51,470 nt of DNA from Clostridium sp. 28_17 (GCA_001916065.1 MNRS01000027.1:1-51470); one strand, 5' to 3'; counted from the first letter of the stretch, positions 8,827 to 17,824 are shown. The notes: generated by a model not told the origin, from the sequence alone. Program-made: numbers and translations.

Positions 8827-8855
8827 ATTATATATCTTTTTGTTATTTTTGTCTA
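8827..8855 (-). promoter_or_regulatory. Promoter of the T-box/epimerase/valS operon
   Basis: -35 TAGACA at 8855-8850, a 17-base spacer and -10 TATAAT at 8832-8827 on the minus strand. The predicted transcription start near 8820 is just upstream of Stem I of the T-box. Confidence 0.75.
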
Positions 8856-8949
8856 GTGATTTTTTTAATTTATTACGGTTGTTTACAAAATATTGTTACA
8901 ATTAATAGCATATAAAATTATTGATAGTATTAATTTTATTAAAATAAAA

Positions 8950-8988
8950 AAAATCATAACTACCCATTTTGTAGGTAATTATGATTTT
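8950..8988 (-). terminator. Terminator of the 191-residue hypothetical gene
   Basis: AAAATCATAA pairs with TTATGATTTT and TACC with GGTA further in. On the minus strand the stem is followed by a run of Ts. It begins 8 bases after the stop at 8996. Confidence 0.8.
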
Positions 8989-8995
8989 CCTTTCA

Positions 8996-9571
8996 CTAAA
9001 GATCTGATAATGATATCATTTCACATTCTTTAGTAGATGTATGTTTATTATATTTATTAGAAACTTTATATTCTCCATTTCTTTTTCTTGAAAAAATATA
9101 ATACCGTGAAAAATCTTTGAAGTATTTCCCTGCCAAATATATTGGTACTTCTTCTTCAGTTTTTAATTTTATTTCTAATAAATAAACATTTGATAAAAAA
9201 AAGCCCAGATCTACTTCCATATCAACTAAACATATTTTTCTCAAGACTTTTATTTTATCTTTTTCTGCTACCGGAACGAAAACATCATCCGGTGCTATTT
9301 CCCGGCTTCTAAGTAATGCATACATGCATTTTTCATTTTTATTATTATTTCTAATGCAATATACATTTTTATTAAATTTTTTTAATGATATATTATCTAA
9401 TAATATATCTTCTTGGTTCATTGATGCGGTTTGAAATAAAAATTTTATATCTTCATATTTTCCTTTATCTTCAAGATAATTATGAATTACTAATTCTATC
9501 TCGTGATTTTCTATTTTTTTTATTTCACTGCATTCTTCCCGTAATATTGCATCATTAATAAAAAACTTCAT
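8996..9571 (-). CDS. Hypothetical protein, 191 residues
   Basis: No family recognised. The protein is charged (Lys/Glu-rich), with no signal peptide or clear membrane segment, and a central block 'EIAPDDVFVPVAEKDKIKVLRKICLVDMEVDLG'. It has a good ribosome binding site (GGAGGT), its own promoter (TTGACA at 9665-9660, 18-base spacer, TATAAT at 9641-9636) and its own terminator, so it is a single-gene unit. It contains three in-frame CGG Arg codons (residues near 11, 90 and 156), a codon otherwise almost absent from the window, which hints at an origin unlike its neighbours. Confidence 0.7.
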   Translation of the reverse strand: MKFFINDAILREECSEIKKIENHEIELVIHNYLEDKGKYEDIKFLFQTASMNQEDILLDNISLKKFNKNVYCIRNNNKNEKCMYALLRSREIAPDDVFVPVAEKDKIKVLRKICLVDMEVDLGFFLSNVYLLEIKLKTEEEVPIYLAGKYFKDFSRYYIFSRKRNGEYKVSNKYNKHTSTKECEMISLSDL

Positions 9572-9635
9572 TTTTTTACCTCCAATTGTAGATAATATTT
9601 ACTGCTAATTTATCATATTTTTTTGTTGCATGTAT

Positions 9636-9665
9636 ATTATATCATCAATCAACATAAAATGTCAA
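9636..9665 (-). promoter_or_regulatory. Promoter of the 191-residue hypothetical gene
   Basis: Minus strand: TTGACA (9665-9660), 18-base spacer, TATAAT (9641-9636). Confidence 0.7.
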
Positions 9666-9668
9666 TTT

Positions 9669-10004
9669 TTAATACCAATATGCTAATTTCAAAAATGAAT
9701 TTACTAATTTTGTTTGTTCCTCAAGATCTTCTTCTTTTGACACACCATATTTTTGTGCTCTTATATTTCTTGAATCCAATGTCCATAAAAATGCCTTTAA
9801 TTTAGGAAATCTTTTAACATTATTTTTCATAAATTCCATTAAATCACATAATTTTTTATATAATTCACTTTGTTTTTTTTGTTCTTTATTGTATTTATCT
9901 ATATCTACTAGTAATTCAAATGGTTTTGAAATTTGTAATCTATAATTATCTCCATCCATTGATTTTATAAAATTTTCATAGCTTTCACAAAAAATTCTAT
10001 ACAT
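9669..10004 (-). CDS. Conserved-looking small hypothetical protein, 111 residues
   Basis: Unrecognised. It starts 21 bases after uvrA with AGGGAG before the ATG, so it is probably the last gene of the uvrA transcript. Predicted soluble, helical and Lys-rich ('YNKEQKKQSELYKKLCDLMEF'), with no Cys clusters or membrane segments. SOS co-regulation with uvrA is possible but is inferred only from position. No terminator is obvious between it and 9665. Confidence 0.6.
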   Translation of the reverse strand: MYRIFCESYENFIKSMDGDNYRLQISKPFELLVDIDKYNKEQKKQSELYKKLCDLMEFMKNNVKRFPKLKAFLWTLDSRNIRAQKYGVSKEEDLEEQTKLVNSFLKLAYWY

Positions 10005-10025
10005 TGTATTTCTCCCTAAAAATTT

Positions 10026-12863
10026 TTATTCCAAATACTTCTTCAAAAACTTACCAGTATAACTTTGTTCATTCTTACAAATCTGTTCAGGTGTACCAAC
10101 AGCGACAACCTGTCCGCCACCATCTCCACCTTCTGGACCCAAATCAATAATATGATCACAAGTTTTTATTAGGTCAAGATTATGTTCAATAACAATAATT
10201 GTATTTCCAGTATCGACTAATCTTTGTAAAATATCAACTAATCTATGAACATCAGCAATGTGAAGCCCTGTAGTTGGCTCATCCAAAATATACAAAGTTT
10301 TTCCTGTTGCTCTTTTTGAAAGTTCTGTTGCAAGTTTAACCCTTTGAGCCTCACCACCAGATAATGTTGTTGACGGCTGTCCTAGTTTGATATATCCTAG
10401 TCCTACATCATATAAAGTTTGAATTTTTTGTTTTATTTTTGGTATTTTATCAAAAAATTCTAATGCTTCTTCAACTGTCATATCAAGCACGTCCGCTATG
10501 TTTTTTCCTTTATATTTAACTTCTAGTGTTTCTCTATTATATCTCTTTCCTTTACACACTTCGCATGGTACATAGACATCTGGCAAAAAGTGCATTTCTA
10601 TTTTGTGAACTCCGTCACCGTTACAGCTTTCGCATCTTCCACCTGCTACATTGAAACTAAATCTACCTTTTTCAAATCCACGCAATTTGGCTTCATTTGT
10701 TCCTGCAAAAATGTCTCTAATTAAATCAAATACTCCTGTATATGTTGCAGGATTTGAACGTGGCGTTCTTCCTATTGGTGACTGGTCTATGTTAATTATT
10801 TTGTCTATATTTTCTAGTCCTTTTACTTCTTTGCATTTTCCTGGTTTCTCTGATGAACCGTTTAGTTCTTTTGCTATTGTTTTATATAGTACTTCATTTA
10901 CAAGTGTTGATTTTCCTGAGCCTGAAACCCCTGTAACACATGTAAATACTCCTAATGGGAATTTTACACTTATATTTTTTAAGTTATTTTCTGTTGCATT
11001 TTTCACTTCAATTGCTTTTGATTTTACAATTTTTCTTCTTTTGTTAGGAACTTCTATTTTCTTTCTACCACTTAAATATTGGCCTGTAACAGAATCTTTT
11101 ACTAATTTTACTTCTTCTGCTGTACCTTGTGCCATAACATTTCCACCATGAACCCCTGCACCTGGGCCAATATCAATAATTTGGTCTGCTGCATACATTG
11201 TGTCCTCGTCATGTTCTACAATTAATAAAGTATTTCCTAAATCTCTCAACTTTTTAAGTGTTGCAATTAATTTATCATTATCTCTTTGGTGTAGTCCTAT
11301 ACTTGGTTCATCCAAAATATACATAACCCCTGTAAGTCCTGAACCTATTTGAGTTGCTAAACGAATACGTTGTGCTTCTCCTCCTGATAATGTTCCAGCA
11401 CTTCTTGAAAGTGTTAAATATTCAAGCCCTACATCTATTAAAAATTGAAGCCTTTTATTTATTTCTTTTAAAATCATGTCTGCAATCATTGCTTCTTTTT
11501 CTGTTAATTTTAATGTACCTAAAAATTCTTTTAATGCCTTGATTGACATATCTGTAACTTCATTTATGTTTTTACCATTTATTTTGATACATAATATTTC
11601 TTTCTTTAAACGTGCTCCATTACAAGTATGGCAATGAGAGTTTGTCATATACATCTCATAAAATGCTCTCATTCCTTGTGATTTTGTTTCACTATGACGT
11701 CTGTCAAGTGTTGGCAAAACTCCCTCAAATGGTGCAGTAAACTTTCTTACACCGGCAGCAGATGAATATTCAAAGTCAATTTTTTCGTCACCTGTACCAT
11801 ATAAGATTTTTTCCATAAACCATCGTGGTAATTTCTTAATTGGAACTCCTTTTATTTCAACACCATAATGTTTTCCTATGCTTTCAAAATACATTTTGGC
11901 CATTGTATCGCCCTTTTTCATTGTACTTGAACCAAATGCTTTTATTCCATCATATAATGTTTTGTTTTTGTCTGGGACTATTAAATCTTCGTCCATTTTC
12001 ATTAAATATCCTATACCCATACAAGTAGGACAAGCACCATATGGATTATTAAATGAAAACATTCTTGGTGTGATTTCTGGAAAACTGAAACCACAGTCAG
12101 GACATGCATAATTTGAACTGTATAAAATTGTTTTGTTTTCCTCTTTTGTTATAACATTGACTAACACCAAATTATCAGCATGTTTTAACGCAATTTCAAC
12201 AGACTCTGTAAGCCTACTTCTTATTTCTGGTTTTACAACTAATCTGTCTACAACTAATTCAATTTCGTGTTTTTTATTTTTATCTAATTTTATTTCATCT
12301 GATAAATCATAAACTTCGCCGTCAATTCTTGCTCTTACAAATCCATCTTTTTGATATCCCTCTAATTGCTTTACAAATTCACCTTTTCTACTTCTTACAA
12401 CTGGTGCCAAAATTTGTATTTTTGTACCTTCTTCTAATTCCATAATATTATCAACAATTTGGTCAATTGATTGTTTTTCAATTTTTTTACCACAGTTTGG
12501 ACAATACGGTACACCTATATTTGCATATAATAGACGAATGTAATCATATATTTCTGTTACTGTTCCAACTGTTGAACGTGGATTTTTTGATGTTGTTTTT
12601 TGGTCTATTGATATAGCAGGTGATAGTCCTTCAATTGACTCAACATCTGGTTTTTCCATTATTCCCAAAAATTGTCTTGCATATGAAGATAAACTCTCTA
12701 CATATCTTCTTTGTCCTTCTGCATATAATGTGTCAAATGCAAGTGAAGATTTACCAGAGCCTGAAAGTCCTGTTATTACTACCATTTTATCTCTTGGTAT
12801 TTCTAAATTTATGTTTTTTAAGTTATGTTCTTTTGCGCCTTTTATTATTATTTTATCATTCAT
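10026..12863 (-). CDS. uvrA: Excinuclease ABC subunit A
   Basis: 945 residues, standard length. The damage-recognition ATPase of nucleotide excision repair works with UvrB and UvrC. The first Walker A is GLSGSGKS at 32-39 and the second is GVSGSGKST near residue 640. Two ABC signatures read LSGGEAQR. Zinc-binding Cys pairs occur in 'CPNCGKK', 'CPDCGFSFPE...CPTC', 'CHTC' and 'GGRCESCNGDG...CEVC'. The start has a GGGGG-type ribosome binding site. Its promoter overlaps a candidate LexA site, matching known SOS control of uvrA. Confidence 0.98.
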   Translation of the reverse strand: MNDKIIIKGAKEHNLKNINLEIPRDKMVVITGLSGSGKSSLAFDTLYAEGQRRYVESLSSYARQFLGIMEKPDVESIEGLSPAISIDQKTTSKNPRSTVGTVTEIYDYIRLLYANIGVPYCPNCGKKIEKQSIDQIVDNIMELEEGTKIQILAPVVRSRKGEFVKQLEGYQKDGFVRARIDGEVYDLSDEIKLDKNKKHEIELVVDRLVVKPEIRSRLTESVEIALKHADNLVLVNVITKEENKTILYSSNYACPDCGFSFPEITPRMFSFNNPYGACPTCMGIGYLMKMDEDLIVPDKNKTLYDGIKAFGSSTMKKGDTMAKMYFESIGKHYGVEIKGVPIKKLPRWFMEKILYGTGDEKIDFEYSSAAGVRKFTAPFEGVLPTLDRRHSETKSQGMRAFYEMYMTNSHCHTCNGARLKKEILCIKINGKNINEVTDMSIKALKEFLGTLKLTEKEAMIADMILKEINKRLQFLIDVGLEYLTLSRSAGTLSGGEAQRIRLATQIGSGLTGVMYILDEPSIGLHQRDNDKLIATLKKLRDLGNTLLIVEHDEDTMYAADQIIDIGPGAGVHGGNVMAQGTAEEVKLVKDSVTGQYLSGRKKIEVPNKRRKIVKSKAIEVKNATENNLKNISVKFPLGVFTCVTGVSGSGKSTLVNEVLYKTIAKELNGSSEKPGKCKEVKGLENIDKIINIDQSPIGRTPRSNPATYTGVFDLIRDIFAGTNEAKLRGFEKGRFSFNVAGGRCESCNGDGVHKIEMHFLPDVYVPCEVCKGKRYNRETLEVKYKGKNIADVLDMTVEEALEFFDKIPKIKQKIQTLYDVGLGYIKLGQPSTTLSGGEAQRVKLATELSKRATGKTLYILDEPTTGLHIADVHRLVDILQRLVDTGNTIIVIEHNLDLIKTCDHIIDLGPEGGDGGGQVVAVGTPEQICKNEQSYTGKFLKKYLE

Positions 12864-12904
12864 TTTTATTCCCCCATTTTTGATGTCCTCAAAAGGATAT
12901 TTTT

Positions 12905-12939
12905 ATTATACTATAATTTTAAAACAAAAACAAGAGTTT
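12905..12939 (-). promoter_or_regulatory. uvrA promoter with candidate LexA site
   Basis: Minus strand: -35 TTGTTT (12933-12928), 17-base spacer, -10 TATAAT (12910-12905). The sequence AAACTCTTGTTT (12939-12928) overlaps the -35 and has the AAC-N4-GTT core of Gram-positive LexA boxes. A similar site lies in the dinD promoter. Confidence 0.55.
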
Positions 12940-13049
12940 GGTAAAAGTTTTTATTGGCAAATTTTTAAAATAATGTAATATGATTGCATTTTTATCAAAA
13001 CGTTCTGTAGATGATATAAATCGTCTTGTTAATAATGCAGAGTAGTCAA

Positions 13050-13076
13050 AAAGGAGCCACAAAATGGGGCTCCTTT
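13050..13076. terminator. Terminator of the Mbeg1-like gene
   Basis: AAAGGAGCC pairs with GGCTCCTTT around an 8-9 base loop, with a T-run on the minus-strand exit. It overlaps the last base pairs of the minus-strand ORF ending at 13075. Confidence 0.8.
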
Positions 13077-14181
13077 ATTTTGATTTTTCTGGTAATTTAG
13101 GAAAATCTTCAAAAATATTATTTTTTGCACTCTTAAGTAATTCACCAACTGCTTTCCAAATCATATCTTTGGTTTCGTTATCTATATTTTTATAAGAGGC
13201 CATCATAGTTCTGGCACTTGTAAACCAATTGTTTTTTATCTCTTTCATGGTTTGAGCATCAGTTGCATTTAAAATGTCAAAAACAACATCTATTACCTGC
13301 TCTCTTTTTTCAGGTTCAACATTTTCAAGCCATTCTTTAATTGTTTTATCAACAAATTCACTTCCATTTGTAACTTCCTCTAATGTAATAAATTTCGTGC
13401 CAAGCACCTGCCAACTGTACAAATCGTGTTGCATTATTCCCTTTTGAACACTTTCTACAACTGTATATTTTTCTCTATGGTTCATTAGTCTTCCTATAAC
13501 AGATGACTGTGGAATATATGTATGAACCTTTTTTATCATTTCATGATATTCTGGTGTTTCTATTACATCATCACAAAATCCAGGTCCATCGTTGTTATAC
13601 ACATTGATTATTCTATCTTTTATTTCTTGGCTTACAAATGTTGCGGCATATACTGCTATATTTCCACCTTTTGAGTGTCCACCTATTCTTATTTTTTTAT
13701 CCGAATATTCTTTTGCTATCATTTCTAAATATTTTTTTGCTGATAATTGTGAAGCTATATGACTTTTAAAACTCATATTTAGATCTTCTTTCCATCCTAC
13801 TATTGTATTGTCTGTTCCTCTATATGATATGAATATTGTGTCATCTGGCATTAATACTGTTATTGCTGCAAATTGTTTTTCTTGTTCTGGATCTATTTTA
13901 TTGATGTATTTTGTTGCTAATAATTCTCCAAATCTTTTTGATTCACCTATTAACGGAAATAAATCTACATCATCTTTCCATAAAATTGGAAGTTTTGTTA
14001 CGTCTTGCTTTTGGAATCTTTTGCTTAGTTCTTTTATTGTTACTATTTCATTTTCTTCTATTATTTTGTCAAATGGAAAGTATGAAAATCTTGATAATAT
14101 TAGGTTGTCTATTTCATTAAATTTTGATTGTTCTAATGTTATATCTCCTCTCCATTTTACATAATCGCATACATTTGCCAT
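13075..14181 (-). CDS. Mbeg1-like (DUF2974) alpha/beta-hydrolase family protein
   Basis: 368 residues. The nucleophile elbow is GGHSKGG ('IRIGGHSKGGNIAVYAA'), preceded by 'TIFISYRGTDNTIVGWKEDLNMSF' and followed by 'VYNNDGPGF', the arrangement of DUF2974/Mbeg1-like lipase-fold proteins. The C-terminal ~120 residues are helical. No signal peptide is visible, so it is probably cytoplasmic. Substrate unknown; a Ser-His-Asp esterase or lipase is expected from the fold. GGGAGG precedes the ATG. A plausible promoter is TTTACA (14254-14249), 17 bases, TAAAAT (14231-14226). Confidence 0.85.
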   Translation of the reverse strand: MANVCDYVKWRGDITLEQSKFNEIDNLILSRFSYFPFDKIIEENEIVTIKELSKRFQKQDVTKLPILWKDDVDLFPLIGESKRFGELLATKYINKIDPEQEKQFAAITVLMPDDTIFISYRGTDNTIVGWKEDLNMSFKSHIASQLSAKKYLEMIAKEYSDKKIRIGGHSKGGNIAVYAATFVSQEIKDRIINVYNNDGPGFCDDVIETPEYHEMIKKVHTYIPQSSVIGRLMNHREKYTVVESVQKGIMQHDLYSWQVLGTKFITLEEVTNGSEFVDKTIKEWLENVEPEKREQVIDVVFDILNATDAQTMKEIKNNWFTSARTMMASYKNIDNETKDMIWKAVGELLKSAKNNIFEDFPKLPEKSK

Positions 14182-14280
14182 CTTGAGTTCCTCCCTTTAA
14201 TCTGCTTTTAGGTATTTTTTTCTTTATTTTAATTTATTTTATTGAAAATGTAAAGATAAAATGGTAAAAAACCAGAATTA

Positions 14281-14315
14281 AGATTTTGTATGCAGTGAAA
14301 ACTGCTACAAAATCT
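14281..14315. other. Long perfect hairpin upstream of the Mbeg1-like gene
   Basis: AGATTTTGTA and GCAGT pair with ACTGC and TACAAAATCT around a GAAA loop: 15 pairs with one bulged T. It lies after the rpmE terminator and before the Mbeg1-like promoter, with no T-run on either side. It could be a second-stage terminator or a mobile repeat. Confidence 0.45.
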
Positions 14316-14340
14316 AATTTCTGCCATATTTATCTTCTAC

Positions 14341-14369
14341 GGAAAGTTATCATACTATGATAACTTTCC
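14341..14369. repeat. Hairpin GGAAAGTTATCA-TACTA-TGATAACTTTCC
   Basis: A perfect 12-bp stem with a 5-base loop. Its GGAAAGTT...AACTTTCC arms resemble the hairpin inside the 62-bp repeat at 33929-33990 and 51202-51263, suggesting a related element. Confidence 0.5.
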
Positions 14370-14387
14370 TAGAATATAAAAAAAAGA

Positions 14388-14403
14388 GTAGCTCTTTTGC
14401 TAC
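14388..14403 (-). terminator. rpmE terminator
   Basis: GTAGC/GCTAC stem with a 6-base loop, followed on the minus strand by a run of eight Ts; it begins 11 bases after the rpmE stop. Confidence 0.75.
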
Positions 14404-14414
14404 CTTTTGTTGAC

Positions 14415-14615
14415 TTATGCAAGTCCATATTTCTTTTTGAATTTGTCTGCTCTTCCACCTACTGTTTCTTGTCTTAAGTTTCCTGTCCAGTATGGATGGC
14501 ATTTTGAACATACGTCTACTTTTATATCTTTTTTTGTTGAACCAACTTCTAAAACGTTTCCACATGCACATGTGATTGTTGTTTGGTTGTATTCTGGATG
14601 TATTCCTTCTTTCAT
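14415..14615 (-). CDS. rpmE: Ribosomal protein bL31
   Basis: 66 residues, the standard length. Contains 'MKEGIHPEYN', 'CACGNVLEVGST' and 'VCSKCHPYWTG'. Cys16, Cys18, Cys36 and Cys39 mark it as the zinc-binding (C+) form, which elsewhere is replaced by a zinc-free paralogue when zinc is scarce. AGAGGTG precedes the ATG. It shares a promoter region with the small membrane ORF upstream and ends at its own terminator. Confidence 0.97.
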   Translation of the reverse strand: MKEGIHPEYNQTTITCACGNVLEVGSTKKDIKVDVCSKCHPYWTGNLRQETVGGRADKFKKKYGLA

Positions 14616-14691
14616 TTCTATTTCACCTCTTTTTCGTTTTTATAACATGACTGTTTTTTATAATAACATATTATCTGAAATTTTTCAAGTA

Positions 14692-14853
14692 TTATTTTTG
14701 AGTATTTGTATTTTTTTCATTATATACATATTGTGCTGATTGCAGCATTTCTTTGTTTAATGATAATTTATGCACTAATTTATTCATAACATTGAAAACA
14801 CATGCGATTATTAGTATTAACATTCCTATCTTTTTCCAATATTTTTTTAGCAT
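14692..14853 (-). CDS. Small single-pass membrane protein, 53 residues
   Basis: The ORF has a clear ribosome binding site (GAAAGGAAG, about 7 bases before ATG) and a perfect upstream promoter. The product starts 'MLKKYWKKIGMLILIIACVFNVM': a positively charged N-terminus, one hydrophobic helix (~9-23), then a polar tail. No family recognised. It lies 76 bases upstream of rpmE, in the same direction and without a terminator between, so the two are probably co-transcribed. Function unknown. Confidence 0.6.
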   Translation of the reverse strand: MLKKYWKKIGMLILIIACVFNVMNKLVHKLSLNKEMLQSAQYVYNEKNTNTQK

Positions 14854-14885
14854 AATTTTACTTCCTTTCAAAATAATACATTACT

Positions 14886-14914
14886 ATTATACTGGTTTTT
14901 GGGTAAAATGTCAA
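14886..14914 (-). promoter_or_regulatory. Consensus promoter for the small membrane ORF and rpmE
   Basis: Minus strand: TTGACA (14914-14909), 17-base spacer, TATAAT (14891-14886); both hexamers are perfect. Confidence 0.85.
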
Positions 14915-14970
14915 TGTTTTTTTAATTTTTTGTGTTGCTCGTTTTTACGATTTTTTATTGTAATTTAACT

Positions 14971-17697
14971 TTAATCTTCTCCACCATTAATTTTAAATAT
15001 CTTAAATATCTCAACAATAGCAATTGGAGCAAGAACTAAACATACTAATTCAATAATATTTTCAGTTGGTAAAACTGGAATACTAAATATTTCTCTTAAA
15101 CCAGGAATTAATAAAATAACAAATACAAGCAATGCAGACGCAACAACTGCTCCTATTAATTTCATATTATTAAATATTCCTGTTTTAAATATTGATTTTC
15201 TATTATCCCTTACATTAAATACATGTGTTAATTCTGAAAGTGCCAAAGTTACAAATGCCATAGTTTGCCCAACTTCTATTTTTGACTGGTCAAGTGTTAA
15301 ACCATTTATAGGTGTTTTTGTTGTTCCAAGCCCTATCATAAATGCAGCAAGTGTAAGTCCACCTATCATCATACCTTGATATATAACTCTCCATGTCATT
15401 CCTTTTGTGAATACGCCTTTACCTGGTTTTACTGGTTTTCTCTCCATTATATCTTTATTTGCTGGGTCAAACGCTAAAGCTAATGCAGGTAATGAGTCTG
15501 TTACTAAATTTATCCATAAGATATGAATTGGTAGTAATATTTCCAAACTATTGATGTCTGTTATTCCAAACCATTTGCTAAATAATGGTGTTAATAATGT
15601 TGCAAAAAATAGTACTATTATCTCTCCAACATTGCTTGAAAGCAAGAATTGAATTACTTTTAAAATATTGTCATATATTCTTCTTCCTTCTTCTACTGCT
15701 GATACAACTGTTGCAAAGTTGTCATCTGTTAAAATTACATCTGCTGCTTCTTTTGCTACATCAGTTCCAACAATTCCCATTGCACAACCAATATCTGCTT
15801 TTTTAAGTGCAGGACTGTCATTAACTCCATCACCTGTCATGGCAACAACTTCACCATTTTTTTGCCATGCATTTACAATTCTAACTTTGTGTTCTGGAGA
15901 AACCCTAGCATAAACTGAATATTTTCTAACATTTTGTATTAATTCTTCATCTGTCATTTGTTCAAGTTCTGCACCTGTTATTGCTTCGTCATCATCCTCA
16001 AGAATTCCCAATTTTTTAGCAATTGCTGTTGCAGTGATTTTATGGTCACCTGTAATCATTACAACTTTTATTCCAGCTGTTTTACATTTTTCAACTGCAA
16101 CTTTTGCTTCTTCTCTTGGTGGGTCTATCATACCAACCATTCCTATAAATATCAAGTCATTCTCTATTGTTGCCATTTCTTCTTTTGTTGGAATATGGTC
16201 AATTTCCTTGTATGCACATCCCAATACTCTTAAAGCATCTTTTGCCATTTCTTCATTTTTTTCTCTAATTTTGTTTACATATTCACCAATATTTTGATGT
16301 ATTTCATTACTGATTTCATATGCTGAGCATCTTTTTAATAATTCATCTATTCCACCTTTTGTAAACACTATATATTTTCCATTCAATTCATTTACAGTCG
16401 TCATTAATTTTCTGTCTGAGTCAAATGGTATTTCTTGAACTCTAGGTGCTCTGTCATATAAACTTGGGTCAAAACTTAATTTAAAGGCCATATCAACTAA
16501 TGCTGTTTCAGTTGGGTCACCTGTTAAAGTTCCGTCTTGTGATATTTTTGTGTCATTACATAGCATATTTGCATATACTATTTTTTTTAATTCTTCATCA
16601 ATTTCATCTTCTTGTATATTGTCCATGTTTCTGATTGCTTCATTCCAGTAAATTTTTTCTACTGTCATTTTGTTTTGTGTTAATGTTCCTGTTTTATCTG
16701 AGCATATAACTGTACTGCTTCCAAGTGTTTCAACTGCAGGTAGTCTTTTAACAATTGCATTCTTTTTTACCATTTTTTGAACACCAATTGCTAAAACAAT
16801 TGTTGATACTGCTGCCAACCCTTCTGGTATTGCTGCAACTGCCAATGAAACTGCTGTCATAAACATTTGAATTGGCTCTTTTCCTTGTATTAAACCAACT
16901 ACAAATATTACTACACAAATTATTAATGCTGCAATTCCCAATGTTTTTCCTAATTTGTTTAATTTTTGTTGTAAAGGTGTTTCTTGTTTTTCTGTTGAAT
17001 TTATCATTCCAGCTATTTTTCCAACCTCTGTTGTCATTCCTGTTTCTACAACAATTCCTTTTCCTCTACCATATGTTACTAAACTTGAAGAAAATAACAT
17101 ATTTTTTCTATCACCAATACCGATTTCTGCCTCTTCAATAATTTCAGAAGTTTTTTCAACTGGTACAGATTCTCCCGTTAATGAACTTTCTTGTGATTTC
17201 AAATTTGCTTCTTCTACAATTCTCAAGTCTGCAGGAATATAATCACCTGTATCAAGAATTACTAAATCACCTGGTACTAGTTCTTTTGCAGGAATAACTT
17301 GTAGTTTCCCATTTCTTACAACTTTTGATGCATGGTCACTTAATTTTTGTAAAGCCTCTAATGATTTTTCGGCCTTGCTTTCTTGTGCTACTCCTATTAT
17401 TGCATTTACAAGAACAACTATTAAAATTATTATTGTATCAGTCATTCCCTCTCCTTGTTGTATTCCAACTACGCCTGATACAATTGCAGCAATTATTAAT
17501 ACTATGATTGAAAAGTCTTTAAATTGGTCTAAAAATCTTTGCAATATTGTTTTCTTTTTACCTGCTTGTAGTTCATTGTATCCTTTTTTCTCTCTTATTT
17601 TTGCAATTTGGTCTTCTTTTAGTCCTTTTTCTCTGTGTGTTTCCAACTCTTTTTCGATTTCTTCTACTTCTTTGTTAAACCAGTTTTTCTTCTCCAT
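14971..17697 (-). CDS. P2-type cation ATPase, probably a Mn2+ (or Ca2+) exporter
   Basis: 908 residues, about ten membrane segments. TGES (174-177) is in the actuator domain, DKTGTLT has its phosphorylated Asp at 334, and 'MTGDGVNDSPALKKADIG' is the hinge. The TM4 motif is IPEGLAA, near the PEGL of Ca2+ pumps but with Ala instead of Pro after it. By sequence alone it would be called a Ca2+-ATPase. The yybP-ykoY element upstream is known to sense Mn2+ and to control Mn2+ exporters, including P-type ATPases, so Mn2+ efflux is the better inference. GGAGGT precedes the ATG. Two copies of the GGGACGGGTC repeat lie in its untranslated leader. Confidence 0.88.
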   Translation of the reverse strand: MEKKNWFNKEVEEIEKELETHREKGLKEDQIAKIREKKGYNELQAGKKKTILQRFLDQFKDFSIIVLIIAAIVSGVVGIQQGEGMTDTIIILIVVLVNAIIGVAQESKAEKSLEALQKLSDHASKVVRNGKLQVIPAKELVPGDLVILDTGDYIPADLRIVEEANLKSQESSLTGESVPVEKTSEIIEEAEIGIGDRKNMLFSSSLVTYGRGKGIVVETGMTTEVGKIAGMINSTEKQETPLQQKLNKLGKTLGIAALIICVVIFVVGLIQGKEPIQMFMTAVSLAVAAIPEGLAAVSTIVLAIGVQKMVKKNAIVKRLPAVETLGSSTVICSDKTGTLTQNKMTVEKIYWNEAIRNMDNIQEDEIDEELKKIVYANMLCNDTKISQDGTLTGDPTETALVDMAFKLSFDPSLYDRAPRVQEIPFDSDRKLMTTVNELNGKYIVFTKGGIDELLKRCSAYEISNEIHQNIGEYVNKIREKNEEMAKDALRVLGCAYKEIDHIPTKEEMATIENDLIFIGMVGMIDPPREEAKVAVEKCKTAGIKVVMITGDHKITATAIAKKLGILEDDDEAITGAELEQMTDEELIQNVRKYSVYARVSPEHKVRIVNAWQKNGEVVAMTGDGVNDSPALKKADIGCAMGIVGTDVAKEAADVILTDDNFATVVSAVEEGRRIYDNILKVIQFLLSSNVGEIIVLFFATLLTPLFSKWFGITDINSLEILLPIHILWINLVTDSLPALALAFDPANKDIMERKPVKPGKGVFTKGMTWRVIYQGMMIGGLTLAAFMIGLGTTKTPINGLTLDQSKIEVGQTMAFVTLALSELTHVFNVRDNRKSIFKTGIFNNMKLIGAVVASALLVFVILLIPGLREIFSIPVLPTENIIELVCLVLAPIAIVEIFKIFKINGGED

Positions 17698-17715
17698 ATT
17701 ACTACCTCCAAATTT

Positions 17716-17782
17716 CGGGATTGAGGGACGGGTCTTTTAATCCCTATTTTTTTCGGGATTGAAGACCCGTCCCCTTATCCCT
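17716..17782. repeat. GGGACGGGTC dispersed repeat, inverted pair
   Basis: Two units in opposite orientation, 17716-17746 and 17754-17782, separated by a T-rich spacer. Each unit has GGGATT/AATCCC or similar arms. The pair lies between the riboswitch terminator and the ATPase ribosome binding site, so it is transcribed in the leader. Confidence 0.85.
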
Positions 17783-17824
17783 ATTTTTTACCAATTTTGT
17801 TATATTTATGCATATATAAGAAAT

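Noticed and set aside
8950..8988. Considered as part of the T-box region
   Set aside because: It lies upstream of the T-box promoter and serves as terminator of the preceding hypothetical gene.
11354..12028. Several plus-strand ORFs of 60-170 codons opposite uvrA, and similar ones opposite other long minus-strand genes
   Set aside because: They are antisense frames, Leu/Phe/Ser-rich, explained by AT-rich codon bias on the real strand; no ribosome binding sites.
12980..13045. Plus-strand ORF of 21 codons (MIAFLSKRSVDDIN...) before the terminator at 13050
   Set aside because: No ribosome binding site and a stop just upstream in frame; too short to call, possibly a gene fragment.
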